Part shown: positions 1 to 8,375 of the stretch, piece by piece
Numbering within the stretch: position 1 is the first letter of the stretch
How the letters are laid out: the number at the start of each line of letters is the position of its first letter
Assembly (NCBI GenBank): GCA_965262775.1
Contig: CBDHFT010000007.1
Location: 248,001 to 312,000 of the forward strand
Direction: 5' to 3'
Origin: JASGCL01 sp965262775
Lineage (GTDB): Bacteria > Pseudomonadota > Alphaproteobacteria > JASGCL01
Length of the DNA: 64,000 nucleotides
The notes under the pieces: generated by a model
Database searches by the model: none
Told to the model about the DNA's origin: nothing
Seen by the model: the letters and a program-made list of their open reading frames with translations, nothing else
Program-made: the position numbers and the translations under genes

Positions 1-40
1 TTTTAGCTACAGCAAAAACTGTAAGCGAGCTTATATTTTT

Positions 41-115
41 TCCGCGGTAGCTCAGTGGTAGAGCAATCGGCTGTTAACCGGTTGGCCGTAGGTTCGAATC
101 CTACCCGCGGAGCCA
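41..115 (+). tRNA. tRNA-Asn (GTT)
   Basis: Complete cloverleaf. The 7-bp acceptor stem TCCGCGG pairs with CCGCGGA, the D-loop is AGCTCAGTGGTAGAGC, the anticodon loop reads CTGTTAA with anticodon GTT, the T-arm is GGTTCGAATCC, and CCA is encoded at 113-115. Bases 116-233, between this gene and the convergent transporter gene, show no further gene. Confidence 0.97.
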
Positions 116-233
116 TTTTCTTCTAAGATATTGCAACAGTCTTTACCTCATTTTTTTACTCATTGTATTTTTCACGAGAAAAATGGGTAGGGAATTTTGG
201 GGCAATGCCCACCAACGATTTTAAACGTAACCC

Positions 234-1370
234 TTAAGTATCGCCGCGGATAATCAACATGCCCGCCGCCAATATCATGAAGGCGCCAACCATGGCAAAA
301 ATATCGGGCGTTTCATTCCATACCAAAAACCCGACAATGAATCCTATCAGCAAGGCAACATATTCAAACGGTGCCACCACCGCGGCGGGCGCGTTGCGAT
401 AGGCGCGTGCCAAAAACACCATCCCCACCGTGCCGATGATACCTGTCGCACCAACCAACATAAGATCGCCTAGCGCAAATGGCACCCAATTCCTGGTTAA
501 AAAAATGAGGCTTAAATGTTGTGGGTGAAATTGTTGAAAATAAAAAACCACCGACGCCAGCGAAACGGCGACAAAAAAAAGTGCCGTTTGATACAAAGCC
601 ATGACGAAGGGGCTTTCTTGCTGTAAAAATTTGCGATTAATAGTTTGCGACAGGCTGTAGGCTATCGCCGCCCCCAAGGGAAGCAGGCTGGCATAATCAA
701 ACACTGCCTCGATAGGCACGGGCAAACCCTCAGGCGAAGTCGCCTGGCTTGCAAATAAGTGCCAGACATATGTCGCCATGTTGGCAAATAAATCATGCGT
801 AAAACCAGGGCGCAAAATAATTAATGACCCCGCAAACCCAAGCACAATCGCCAACAATTGGCGCGGCGCGATGGGCTCACCAATCACCAAAAACCCAAGC
901 AAGGCCAAAAACAACGGGGCGGTTAAAAACATCGAAACGATGGTCGCAATGGGCAAGACAGGAAAAGCAAGGTAATAACAAGTATAGGCAACCACGGCGG
1001 TCAAGCCGCGTAATAACAAAATACGCCAACGCGGCGACCAAATGGCCGCAATGCCCAGCACCTCCCCTTCTACTCGCCAGCGCGCAATAAGGACAAGCAA
1101 CAGCGGCATAGCCACCAACGCCCTAACCAACATCAATTGGCTAATGGCATAATCGTGGCTGACAAGTTTTATCACCAAATCTTGTAAGAAAAAAACCACC
1201 ACGCCAATATTGATATCAAGGATAGCGCGCGATGTTGCCGCCTTGGCCCTTGATTTTTTATTAGACGATGGTGATGAAGGGCTCGATTTCTTTCCCGAAG
1301 AATTCCCAGGCGAATTCCCAAGTGAACTCTTTGAAAGTTTTTTGGACGCGGCATTCAAAAGCTTATTCAT
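234..1370 (-). CDS. EamA/DMT-family permease with Ser/Lys-rich N-terminal extension
   Basis: A 378-residue integral membrane protein of the drug/metabolite transporter superfamily. After residue 50 about ten hydrophobic helices form two repeated EamA halves (roughly 55-185 and 225-370). The first half ends in a typical GEPIAPRQLLAIVLGFAG segment and the second in a FLVWNETPDIFAMVGAF segment. The first 45 residues are an unusual hydrophilic stretch made almost only of Ser, Lys, Asn, Gly and Pro, not expected in this family. The substrate cannot be read from sequence; DMT members export metabolites or amino acids. The gene stands alone, convergent with tRNA-Asn. The family call is secure, the role is open. 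Confidence 0.85.
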   Translation of the reverse strand: MNKLLNAASKKLSKSSLGNSPGNSSGKKSSPSSPSSNKKSRAKAATSRAILDINIGVVVFFLQDLVIKLVSHDYAISQLMLVRALVAMPLLLVLIARWRVEGEVLGIAAIWSPRWRILLLRGLTAVVAYTCYYLAFPVLPIATIVSMFLTAPLFLALLGFLVIGEPIAPRQLLAIVLGFAGSLIILRPGFTHDLFANMATYVWHLFASQATSPEGLPVPIEAVFDYASLLPLGAAIAYSLSQTINRKFLQQESPFVMALYQTALFFVAVSLASVVFYFQQFHPQHLSLIFLTRNWVPFALGDLMLVGATGIIGTVGMVFLARAYRNAPAAVVAPFEYVALLIGFIVGFLVWNETPDIFAMVGAFMILAAGMLIIRGDT

Positions 1371-1507
1371 TTTTTTTACAGGATCCCCGCTTATTTTTTA
1401 TATTTTTTTCCTATCATGCAATATTTAATAATACAATGTAAAAAAATATATTTTCGCGCGCTTGCTGGCCCACCCTGCTCCGCCGTGCTTGGGTGGCGTA
1501 ATACAAT

Positions 1508-1539
1508 GATATTAATGACCCAAGATATTAATGACCCAA
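1508..1539. repeat. 16-bp tandem duplication over the rlmH stop codon
   Basis: GATATTAATGACCCAA occurs twice in direct succession (1508-1523 and 1524-1539). The right copy encodes the last residues and stop codon of rlmH (minus strand). The left copy lies directly after the stop, so the protein is unchanged. This looks like a recent local duplication. The surrounding 1371-1527 gap holds no gene that I can see. Confidence 0.9.
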
Positions 1540-2025
1540 ATGATAGGGCGTGCCGCGCATGATGCTATCCGCCCGAAAAAGCTGTTCCACCAATAACAGC
1601 GGCATGAATTGATGCGGAAAAGTTAGCGGGCCAAAACTAACACGCTTATGACATTTTTTTAAAAAATCTTCGCTCAACCCATCGGCCGAACCAATCACGA
1701 AATTAATCTTTTGATATTGCTGTTGTAAATGGTCAAGCAACCCCGCAAATTCCCGAGAAGTAACGGCCTGGCCCCGACCATCCAACGCCACCACCGCGGC
1801 TTTTTGTTTGGCGGCTGGTGGCCATAGTTTTTTTTCTAAAACAGCTTCCTGCTTTTTTATTCGCTCCTCACCGTTGAGGGATGAAAGCGAAGCAAGTGGT
1901 TTTAATAGGTCAAGCACCACCCTTGCCATCATTTTTTTTCTATAAGGATCTATCATATCTATCATGTCCGCCGATTTGGCGAACATCACAATATGGCAAT
2001 CAATTATCAGCCCAGCGTTTTTCAA
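1528..2025 (-). CDS. rlmH: 23S rRNA (pseudouridine1915-N3)-methyltransferase RlmH
   Basis: A 165-residue SPOUT-fold methyltransferase that methylates pseudouridine 1915 of 23S rRNA (helix 69) using SAM. Visible family marks are LDGRGQAVTSREFA in the middle, FVIGSADGL as the SAM-knot loop (the usual second Gly of FVIGGA is Ser here), LTFPHQFMPLLLVEQLFRA, and the C-terminal YHLGH. The length is close to the usual 155-160. The start overlaps the end of rsfS by 26 bases, and rsfS-rlmH is the common arrangement, so the two are probably co-translated. A 16-bp duplication sits over the stop codon. Confidence 0.93.
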   Translation of the reverse strand: MKNAGLIIDCHIVMFAKSADMIDMIDPYRKKMMARVVLDLLKPLASLSSLNGEERIKKQEAVLEKKLWPPAAKQKAAVVALDGRGQAVTSREFAGLLDHLQQQYQKINFVIGSADGLSEDFLKKCHKRVSFGPLTFPHQFMPLLLVEQLFRADSIMRGTPYHLGH

Positions 2026-2371
2026 GTTGGTAATATTCCCTTGCGGTTTTTTGAAATAAATGAACTATCACATCGCCAAGGTCAAGCAACAACCAATCCC
2101 CTTGTTCCATCCCCGTCACTGACAATGTCTTCACGCGATAAGACCTATTCAATTCGCCGCTTAAATTTTGTGCCAAGGATATAATATGACGCGCCGATGT
2201 TCCCGTGGCAATAAGCATATAATCCGCCAGGGGGAATTTTTTAATAACATCAATAACCACAATATCATCGGCCTTGTTATCATGTAAAAAATCTTGGCAA
2301 ATTTTTACGACACGCGCGGCATTGAGAGACATAACTTCGCTTGGTGGTAGTTTATTTGCAGGTAAGGACAT
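2000..2371 (-). CDS. rsfS: Ribosome silencing factor RsfS
   Basis: RsfS/Iojap protein, which binds ribosomal protein L14 and blocks subunit joining when nutrients are short. From the chosen ATG it has 123 residues, near the family norm. Visible marks are KADDIVVIDVIKKFPLADYM, then a central IATGTSARH, then DVIVHLFQKTAREYYQLEKRW at the end. The open frame extends upstream to 2458, but that would overlap the divergent gene at 2431, so the internal ATG at 2371 is preferred; another ATG at 2332 would still keep the domain. Neither has a clear ribosome-binding site. The gene overlaps rlmH downstream. Confidence 0.92.
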   Translation of the reverse strand: MSLPANKLPPSEVMSLNAARVVKICQDFLHDNKADDIVVIDVIKKFPLADYMLIATGTSARHIISLAQNLSGELNRSYRVKTLSVTGMEQGDWLLLDLGDVIVHLFQKTAREYYQLEKRWADN

Positions 2372-2430
2372 AAGGATAGATTTTATTAAGTTGCTTTGCT
2401 TGTGTTTTTTATCTTTATAGTCTAGTTCGG

Positions 2431-2934
2431 GTGCATATGGAAAGAGTTTTATTCTCATTTTCTTTTATCAATAAGAATGTAACGATAGAAATCTATCATC
2501 TTTTATTGATAAGCGTGGTTCTCGTCTATACATTCTTGTGGGGCGGCTATGTCGCGTCTTGGCGTTCGGCGCTCTATGGTTTAGAAAAAAAACATTATCC
2601 CCGTTTTTTTCAAAAATTTTTAAACAACCAACGCATGTTGTTATTCTTTCTTTGTTTGCCCATTGTGCAAATACCGTGGATATTTATTTTATTATTTGCC
2701 CTGCGTCATGCCATGATAAGCCATGGTAAAATGCGCGCAACCAATTATAATTTTTTATTCTTTCATATGGGTATTATTGTCATTTTGTTACAATTCCTGG
2801 GGTTTGGGTTGTCGGCGCGCGCCGTCAGTGAAAGCGAAAAATGGATGGTTATTTTTATGCAATTTTTTATCTTGGCCCTGGCTATTTGGCAATGGCACTT
2901 GGTGCATAAGGTTCAATCTCAATTACGCAAATAG
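2431..2934 (+). CDS. Membrane protein of unknown function, four predicted helices
   Basis: I do not recognise this 167-residue protein. Hydrophobic stretches at about 20-40, 68-92, 107-127 and 138-156 suggest four membrane helices, with a basic loop at 45-67 and a short basic tail. It lacks the catalytic Asp motifs of LspA, the only similar-sized four-helix protein expected beside a DUF3035-like lipoprotein. It diverges from rsfS and ends 39 bases before the lipoprotein gene, so the two may form an operon. The start could be ATG 2431 or 2437. Existence as a gene is likely from the clean frame and hydrophobic pattern; no function is proposed. Confidence 0.65.
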   Translation: MHMERVLFSFSFINKNVTIEIYHLLLISVVLVYTFLWGGYVASWRSALYGLEKKHYPRFFQKFLNNQRMLLFFLCLPIVQIPWIFILLFALRHAMISHGKMRATNYNFLFFHMGIIVILLQFLGFGLSARAVSESEKWMVIFMQFFILALAIWQWHLVHKVQSQLRK

Positions 2935-2973
2935 CTTTTTGATTTTAGCAAAATATCATGCTATAAGGTTATT

Positions 2974-3552
2974 GTGAATAAAAATCCTTCCCAACCCTCT
3001 CGCTATCTATGGTTGCTTAGCACTGGCATCCTGTCGGTGCTTTTGCTAACGGGTTGCGCCGCCAAGGGTGGAAAAATTTCGGCCTTTGCCATTGCCCCGC
3101 CCGATGAATTTGCGGTTACCAACAACCCGCCCCTTACCGCGCCGCCAGGCGACGCTTTGTTGCCCCTGCCGCTTGATTCTGACAAAAATGCCAAGCAAGC
3201 CAACAAACCAACCGACGGCACCGATCCCGCAACGCGCGGGTTGCAAACTATATTTGGTGATGGCAACAATGCCACCGAATCGGTATCCCAGGCGCAGTTG
3301 GCATCCAGTGGTTTAAGCCCATCGGATATTGCGGTGTTGCGCCAAGCCAATGCTTTAAAAGCCGACCCAGCCATTCGCCAAGAATTGGCTGGCGATTTAA
3401 AGACGCGCAAAAGTCCTTTTAATGAAATTGCTGAATATTTGGCCTCGGCCTTTTCTAGGGAACGGGTGCTAACCGCCGAGCAAAAATCTATCTTGGATGC
3501 TCGTGCCGAAAGCAAAAACGTCGCCCGCCCTGGCGTTATTTTGGTGCAATAG
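2974..3552 (+). CDS. DUF3035-like lipoprotein
   Basis: A 192-residue lipoprotein precursor. The signal peptide ends in a lipobox (LLLTGC) with the lipidated Cys near residue 28. The segment PDEFAVTNNPPLTAPPG is characteristic of the alphaproteobacterial DUF3035 family (PDEF-x-V-x(2-3)-PL-x-PP). The rest is Ala/Asp/Lys-rich without a known domain. The start is GTG at 2974 with AAGG at 2965-2968. In relatives this family often sits beside lspA or M16 peptidases and is discussed as an outer-membrane assembly accessory; here those partners are absent and the neighbour is an unknown four-helix protein. Lipoprotein nature is seen; the role is unknown. Confidence 0.8.
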   Translation: MNKNPSQPSRYLWLLSTGILSVLLLTGCAAKGGKISAFAIAPPDEFAVTNNPPLTAPPGDALLPLPLDSDKNAKQANKPTDGTDPATRGLQTIFGDGNNATESVSQAQLASSGLSPSDIAVLRQANALKADPAIRQELAGDLKTRKSPFNEIAEYLASAFSRERVLTAEQKSILDARAESKNVARPGVILVQ

Positions 3553-3592
3553 TATGAATGAAGCCACGCTTAGGTAGCGGGCTGGTTAATAG

Positions 3593-4054
3593 CTAACCAA
3601 CAAAACCTGATAAGTTTTTTTCGCCGCCTGGGGTGATAATATCAATGTAATCACCAGCCTGTTTACCAAGCAAAGCGCGACCGATGGGCGATGCGGTGGA
3701 TATAGATCCATCCGAAATGTCAGCCTCCAACTCCCCCACCAATCGATAACTTAATTCTTTACCGTTGCTATCCTTCACCTTAACCTTCGCCCCAAATTGA
3801 ATAGTTTTAAGGTCAGAGGTTGGCAGGGGCATTACCTCCGCCCTTGCCAATTTATCTTCCAATTCATTAATCCTGCCTTCAAGGAAGCCTTGCTTTTCGC
3901 GCGCCGCCGAATAGTCGGCATTCTCCGACAAATCGCCATGTTCACGCGCCGTTGCAATGGCTTGAATATTGGCGGGTCGCTCCACCTTCTTTAGGTGGTT
4001 CAATTCTTCTTTTAGCCTATCAAAGCCTGCCTTGGTGAGGTAAATTTTTTGCAT
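3593..4054 (-). CDS. greA: Transcription elongation factor GreA
   Basis: A 153-residue GreA. It enters the secondary channel of RNA polymerase and stimulates cleavage of backtracked transcripts. The N-terminal coiled coil (about 1-75) carries the acidic tip AREHGDLSENADYSAAREKQ region with the catalytic Asp and Glu. The C-terminal FKBP-like domain contains SPIGRALLGK and ends in GEKNLSGFVG. Length is typical (about 157). It is last in a minus-strand run after the phosphohexomutase gene, but a good promoter at 4087-4115 would give it a short leader of its own. Confidence 0.97.
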   Translation of the reverse strand: MQKIYLTKAGFDRLKEELNHLKKVERPANIQAIATAREHGDLSENADYSAAREKQGFLEGRINELEDKLARAEVMPLPTSDLKTIQFGAKVKVKDSNGKELSYRLVGELEADISDGSISTASPIGRALLGKQAGDYIDIITPGGEKNLSGFVG

Positions 4055-4086
4055 ATTTTTATATATTTTATTATTTTAGAACAGGC

Positions 4087-4115
4087 ATCATAAGAAATTA
4101 TATTAAAAAAATCAA
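4087..4115 (-). promoter_or_regulatory. Sigma-70-type promoter of greA
   Basis: On the minus strand, TTGATT (4110-4115) and TATGAT (4087-4092) are separated by exactly 17 bases. Transcription would start near 4080, about 25 bases before the greA ATG at 4054. The 121-base gap after the phosphohexomutase gene holds this promoter and nothing else that I can identify. Confidence 0.7.
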
Positions 4116-4175
4116 GGGTTAAGAACTAACTACGCGGTTGTGGCGCGGGGAGCGGGGTTATTATTTTATGCTGGG

Positions 4176-5564
4176 TTATGGAAGCATCGGCGCGCCAACT
4201 GCAACCAAGTAGTCATTTATTTTATTGATTAACTTTTTTAAATTCTCGGCGCTATCGGTTTCGGCTCGCGCCACCAAACAATTTTGAGTATTCGACGCAC
4301 GAATCAGCCACCAACCTTTTCCTTCACGCACCCTTATCCCGTCCAAATCATTAAATTCTACACCCGAAGCACGCAACAAAGAGCGGAGGTTTTCGATAAT
4401 CGGCATTTTTTCTTCTTCCTTAACATCCAACCGCATTTCGGGGGTATTTATCATGGGCGGCAAGGATAGGCGTAATTTTTTAAGCGATGTTTTTTCCACC
4501 GCCAATATTTCTAAAAGCCGTAGGGCAGCATAGAGCGCGTCATCAAACCCAGGCCAACGGTCAGCAAAAAATATATGGCCGCTCATTTCGCCCGCCAGCA
4601 CCGAATGTTGTTTTTTCATTTCGGTTTTGATAATGGAATGCCCCGTGGGCGCCATGACGGCGCGCCCGCCCAATTTTTCAATTTCGTCAAAAAACAATTG
4701 GCTAGCCTTAACATCGGCGATGATGGTGGCGTTTTTATTTTTTTGCAAAACCAGACGGCTATAAAAAATTAATAATTGATCGCCCCATAACACAACGCCA
4801 TCTTCATCCACCACGCCTATCCTATCGCCATCGCCATCGAAACCTATACCCAAATCACATTTTTTATCCTTCACCAATTTTTTCAATTGCAGCAAATTTT
4901 CTTCCACGGTCGGGTCAGGGTGATGGGCGGGAAAATTACCATCCACCGCGCTATTAATAACATGGTGTTCGCCTGGCAACATTGGCAAAATTGTTTCTAA
5001 GGCCAAGCCCAACGCGCCATTGCCTGGATCCCACGCGACCTTCATATCCTGGGGCAAGGTAATACCCGCCAACACGTCCTTAATATATTGCGCGCGCGTG
5101 GATTTTTTTTCATGCTTGCCTTTTTGGTTGGGTAATGGTGGCAAGGTTTTATTTTTGAAATCAGCTATATCTTGCCCCCAAAATGGTTTTTGATGTTTCA
5201 CTATTTTAAATCCATTATATTCTTTGGGATTATGCGACCCCGTTACCTGCACCGCCATGGGCATTTTTAAAAAATAATTGGCATGGTAAAGTTCGGGCGT
5301 GGCCACAACCCCGTCCAATTCCACTACATCCACCCCGTAATCGATAAAACCCCTGATGAGTGCCGATTTTAATTCTGGGGTGGATAGGCGACCATCGCCC
5401 CCGACCACGACTTGCTTCTCATCCGCTGGCAAAACGCTGGCAAGCAACCCCGCCAGCATGTAGGCGCAACGCGGGTGCAAGGTTTTGCCAACAATGCCGC
5501 GCACATCATATTGGCGCAGTATCGTTGGGTCTAACCGATGGTTGGATATGTTTTCAAAATTCAT
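4176..5564 (-). CDS. Phosphomannomutase/phosphoglucomutase
   Basis: A 462-residue alpha-D-phosphohexomutase (AlgC/ManB type) that interconverts hexose-6-phosphate and hexose-1-phosphate for sugar nucleotide synthesis. Domains in order: sugar/phosphate loop VGGDGRLSTPELK, catalytic phosphoserine loop VTGSHNPKEYNGFKI near residue 110, metal-binding loop FDGDGDRIGVVDEDG near 245, sugar-specificity loop GEMSGHIFF near 325, and a C-terminal domain with VREGKGWWLIRASNT. The gene starts five bases after galU, which uses glucose-1-phosphate, so the pair likely supplies UDP-glucose. GEMSGH suits enzymes acting on mannose and glucose phosphates; which dominates is not visible. Confidence 0.93.
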   Translation of the reverse strand: MNFENISNHRLDPTILRQYDVRGIVGKTLHPRCAYMLAGLLASVLPADEKQVVVGGDGRLSTPELKSALIRGFIDYGVDVVELDGVVATPELYHANYFLKMPMAVQVTGSHNPKEYNGFKIVKHQKPFWGQDIADFKNKTLPPLPNQKGKHEKKSTRAQYIKDVLAGITLPQDMKVAWDPGNGALGLALETILPMLPGEHHVINSAVDGNFPAHHPDPTVEENLLQLKKLVKDKKCDLGIGFDGDGDRIGVVDEDGVVLWGDQLLIFYSRLVLQKNKNATIIADVKASQLFFDEIEKLGGRAVMAPTGHSIIKTEMKKQHSVLAGEMSGHIFFADRWPGFDDALYAALRLLEILAVEKTSLKKLRLSLPPMINTPEMRLDVKEEEKMPIIENLRSLLRASGVEFNDLDGIRVREGKGWWLIRASNTQNCLVARAETDSAENLKKLINKINDYLVAVGAPMLP

Positions 5565-5569
5565 GTTTG

Positions 5570-6394
5570 TTAGGCCGTGGGCGCAGGTGGCATTTGATGA
5601 TAACGCACAAAATAATTGGCGGCAAACAGCCCGTTGATATTACCCGTATCCAACCTCATCAAATTGGTTGCCACACCATAAAATGGATGGCGTGGTAATA
5701 AATTTTTCATAGCATCGGTTAATTGAATTTCGCCCCCCGCACCGCGCGATGTATGACGCAAGGATTCAAATATCGCCGTCGGCAAAACATAGCGAGCAAT
5801 GATGGCCACATCGCTCGGCGCATCCTCAGCCGATGGTTTTTCGATTAAATCATTGGCCATATATATGTCCTGTCCATTTTTTTGCATGTTATCAATGATT
5901 TTTAATATACCATATTTTTTGCTGTCGGCGGGTTTTATTTTTTCCACCGCGACCCACATGGCATTTTTATTATGCTGGCTATGGTCCAACAATTGTTGAA
6001 TGGCCAGGGCTTGGTTATTTTGTTTTTTAACCATGACATCATCGGGGGCTATAACCGCTATCTGTTGACAATGTTTATCAATATTATCAACCGCGCATAA
6101 CACGGCATGCCCCAACCCCAATTGCTCGGTTTGCTCGATGATATGAAAATTATTTTCATTCAAGCCCAAAGCCGCATGATGTAACAAATAATCAGCCATC
6201 GATTCTTTGCCCTGGCTGGTAATCAGGATAATTTTTTCTATACCCGCCGCTTGAATTTCTTCTATCGTATAATGGATAATGGGCTTATCGCCCAGCGGCA
6301 TCATTTCTTTGGGCAGATAACGGGTGAAGGGCAGCAGCCTTGTCCCCTTTCCCGCGGCGGGAATAATGGCAACGGTGGAATGATGATGCGTCAT
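5570..6394 (-). CDS. galU: UTP--glucose-1-phosphate uridylyltransferase
   Basis: A 274-residue GalU that makes UDP-glucose from UTP and glucose-1-phosphate for envelope polysaccharides. The nucleotide-binding signature IIPAAGKGTRLLP lies near the N-terminus, followed by LPKEMMPLGDKPIIHY and IEEIQAAGIEKIILITSQGK. Mid-protein GLGHAVLCA and IAPDDVMV and the late GAGGEIQLTDAM are typical. Length fits the family (280-300), slightly short. The gene sits one base after rpe and five before the phosphohexomutase, on one strand, consistent with a polycistronic message. Confidence 0.95.
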   Translation of the reverse strand: MTHHHSTVAIIPAAGKGTRLLPFTRYLPKEMMPLGDKPIIHYTIEEIQAAGIEKIILITSQGKESMADYLLHHAALGLNENNFHIIEQTEQLGLGHAVLCAVDNIDKHCQQIAVIAPDDVMVKKQNNQALAIQQLLDHSQHNKNAMWVAVEKIKPADSKKYGILKIIDNMQKNGQDIYMANDLIEKPSAEDAPSDVAIIARYVLPTAIFESLRHTSRGAGGEIQLTDAMKNLLPRHPFYGVATNLMRLDTGNINGLFAANYFVRYHQMPPAPTA

Positions 6395-6395
6395 G

Positions 6396-7088
6396 TCAAT
6401 GTTGTTTTAATTGGTTGATACGTTGTTGATAGTTGTCAGGTTTTTTATCGCCCATGATATAATTCCCCGCCACCAGCGACAATTGGCGCAACGGCGCCCC
6501 GCCCGCGGTGAAGGCGGCAATTATAGCCCCCACGGTATCGGCCGACACCCCGCCGTCAATTTCGGCAATGGTTTTGCTGCCCTTAATCATGTTGCTAACC
6601 GCGGTAATTTTTGGCAAAACCTCGGTCATAAAACCCTGCCCGCCAAAGCCAGGCTCAACCGACATAACAATAATAACATCAAGGTCGGGCAAAAATTCTG
6701 CCAACAATTTAGAATCGGTGCCAGGTTTGATAGCCACGCCGCATTTTTTACCTAAGGATTTTATTTTTAACAACGCGTCTTTTACCGATTGCTGTGCTTT
6801 GGTTTTAGCCTCCAAATGAATGGTGATTTGGTCGGCCCCCGCCGTGGCAAAGGATTCCAAATAATCATGATAATTTTCTATCATCAAATGGACATCAAAA
6901 AAAACCTTGCTTAAGGGCCGCATTGATTTGATAAGCGGTGGACCAAAAGTAATATTGCTAACAAAATGCCCATCCATCACATCAAAATGAAACCAATCGG
7001 CCCCCGCCGATTCAAGCCGCGCCATTTCTTGACCAAGGTTAGAAAAATCTGCCGATAACAATGACGGCGCAATCAAAGGACTATCCAT
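6396..7088 (-). CDS. rpe: Ribulose-phosphate 3-epimerase
   Basis: A 230-residue TIM-barrel enzyme that interconverts ribulose-5-phosphate and xylulose-5-phosphate in the pentose phosphate pathway. Visible marks are APSLLSADFSNLGQE at the N-terminus, the catalytic HFDVMDGHFVSNITFGPPL, DVHLMIENYHDYL, MSVEPGFGGQGF with the second catalytic Asp region, and IAEIDGGVSADT. The open frame reaches a TTG at 7103, but the ATG at 7088 has AAAGGA just upstream, so it is taken as the start. It lies between the cysteine desulfurase and galU. Confidence 0.95.
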   Translation of the reverse strand: MDSPLIAPSLLSADFSNLGQEMARLESAGADWFHFDVMDGHFVSNITFGPPLIKSMRPLSKVFFDVHLMIENYHDYLESFATAGADQITIHLEAKTKAQQSVKDALLKIKSLGKKCGVAIKPGTDSKLLAEFLPDLDVIIVMSVEPGFGGQGFMTEVLPKITAVSNMIKGSKTIAEIDGGVSADTVGAIIAAFTAGGAPLRQLSLVAGNYIMGDKKPDNYQQRINQLKQH

Positions 7089-7126
7089 GGTTTCCTTTAG
7101 CAAATATTCTGCAACCAGACAATTCT

Positions 7127-8305
7127 TTAATAATGGCTTACTATTTTTTTATAGGCCTGTAAAAAAACATCCACATCCTCCGCCCGATTGCCCGTGCCAA
7201 AAGATATGCGCAAACTATTCTTACATAAATTTTTAGCAGGGGTATTATGAAGCGCGTCAACCGCGGGCTTATCGCCCCACATGGCGGCCAGGGTTTCAGA
7301 AGGTGACAATTTTCCCGAAGAACAGGCCGCCCCCGATGAAACCGATATACCCATGCTATCCAAGGCCAACACCATTTCTTGGCCCGCAATTTTTTTATCA
7401 ACCAACAAAGCAACATGGTCAAGGCGCGGCACCCCCTGGCCCACCAATATCACATCATCGCGAATTTTTTTTACGCCACTTTCTAAACGGTCGCGCCATG
7501 CTTGGTAATTTTTATTTTCAACGGGTTGCTGTTCGATTGCTTCGCGCAACGCCATGGCCATGCTGTAAATGGCCAGGGTATTTTGGGTGCCTGGGCGGTA
7601 GCCTTGCTCCTGCCCCCCGCCGCGGTGAAGCGGGTTGACGGCGGGCGGCGTCATCAACAACAACCCTGCTGCACCATGCAGGCCACCCAATTTATGGCTG
7701 GCTAGGGTGGCGGCGGTTAGGCCCATGCTCGCCATGTCTAAACGGCGGTGCGGAAAAAATTGTATGCCATCGGCCAATATAAAACCATGATGCTGGTTGG
7801 CCATGGTCACGATTTTATCAAGCGGTTGGCAAATTCCCGTTTCGTGATTAACCAATTGCAGGGCAATCAATTTTGGTCCATCGCCCATGGTTTGTAAGGT
7901 TTGATGCAGGGCTTCTATATCGGCAAGCCCGTCGGGCTTTAACCCAATAGCCACGGCGGGCGGAAAACCCTTATCCATTTGTTTGGCAAAATTTTTGATG
8001 GAGGGATGCTCCCCCAAAAAATAAATAAGTTGGCAAGGCTGGTGATATTTTTCGCTTAGGTCATGAAGGAGTAGATGGAGGCCTAAATTATTAGCCTCCG
8101 TCCCGCCTGCCGTAAAAATTACATGGTTGCTGCCTGTTAATTCTTTGATTGTTTCGCGCGCTGTTGCTACGTATTTTTGCGCCAATTGCCCGTGATAATG
8201 GACGGAGGATGGATTGAGTGGCAAGCCCGCCATGTCAGCTATTTTTTGCCAAACCCCTGGTCGAACCGTTGTGGTTGCATTATGGTCAAGGTATAGATGA
8301 TTCAT
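7127..8305 (-). CDS. Cysteine desulfurase (NifS/IscS family)
   Basis: A 392-residue PLP enzyme that takes sulfur from cysteine as a persulfide for Fe-S cluster or thio-cofactor synthesis. Seen: the substrate loop LDHNATTTVRPGV and NPSSVHYHGQ at the N-terminus, TAGGTEANNLGLHLL, the PLP-lysine motif ASHKLGGLHGAAGLLL near residue 200, and the active-site Cys in SSGAACSSGKLSPS near 325. The spacing and the SSGAACSSG loop put it in the group with a long, flexible catalytic loop (NifS/IscS) rather than SufS. No iscU, sufE or scaffold gene is adjacent; downstream is rpe. The specific acceptor is unknown. Confidence 0.92.
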   Translation of the reverse strand: MNHLYLDHNATTTVRPGVWQKIADMAGLPLNPSSVHYHGQLAQKYVATARETIKELTGSNHVIFTAGGTEANNLGLHLLLHDLSEKYHQPCQLIYFLGEHPSIKNFAKQMDKGFPPAVAIGLKPDGLADIEALHQTLQTMGDGPKLIALQLVNHETGICQPLDKIVTMANQHHGFILADGIQFFPHRRLDMASMGLTAATLASHKLGGLHGAAGLLLMTPPAVNPLHRGGGQEQGYRPGTQNTLAIYSMAMALREAIEQQPVENKNYQAWRDRLESGVKKIRDDVILVGQGVPRLDHVALLVDKKIAGQEMVLALDSMGISVSSGAACSSGKLSPSETLAAMWGDKPAVDALHNTPAKNLCKNSLRISFGTGNRAEDVDVFLQAYKKIVSHY

Positions 8306-8375
8306 GTTATCTATCTAGTAAAAAAGCAAGAATCGAGCAATGACTATTATGGGGGATATGATAAGGTTTATGACG

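Noticed and set aside
116..233. Terminator from the GGGC/GCCC inverted repeat near 213-224
   Set aside because: No T-run follows the stem on either strand.
1172..1428. Plus-strand frame ARDVAALALDFLLDDGDEG
   Set aside because: It is the antisense shadow of the Ser/Lys-rich head of the DMT permease gene.
2431..2934. Signal peptidase II (LspA) as identity of the four-helix protein
   Set aside because: Size and helix number fit, but the conserved catalytic Asp motifs of LspA are absent.
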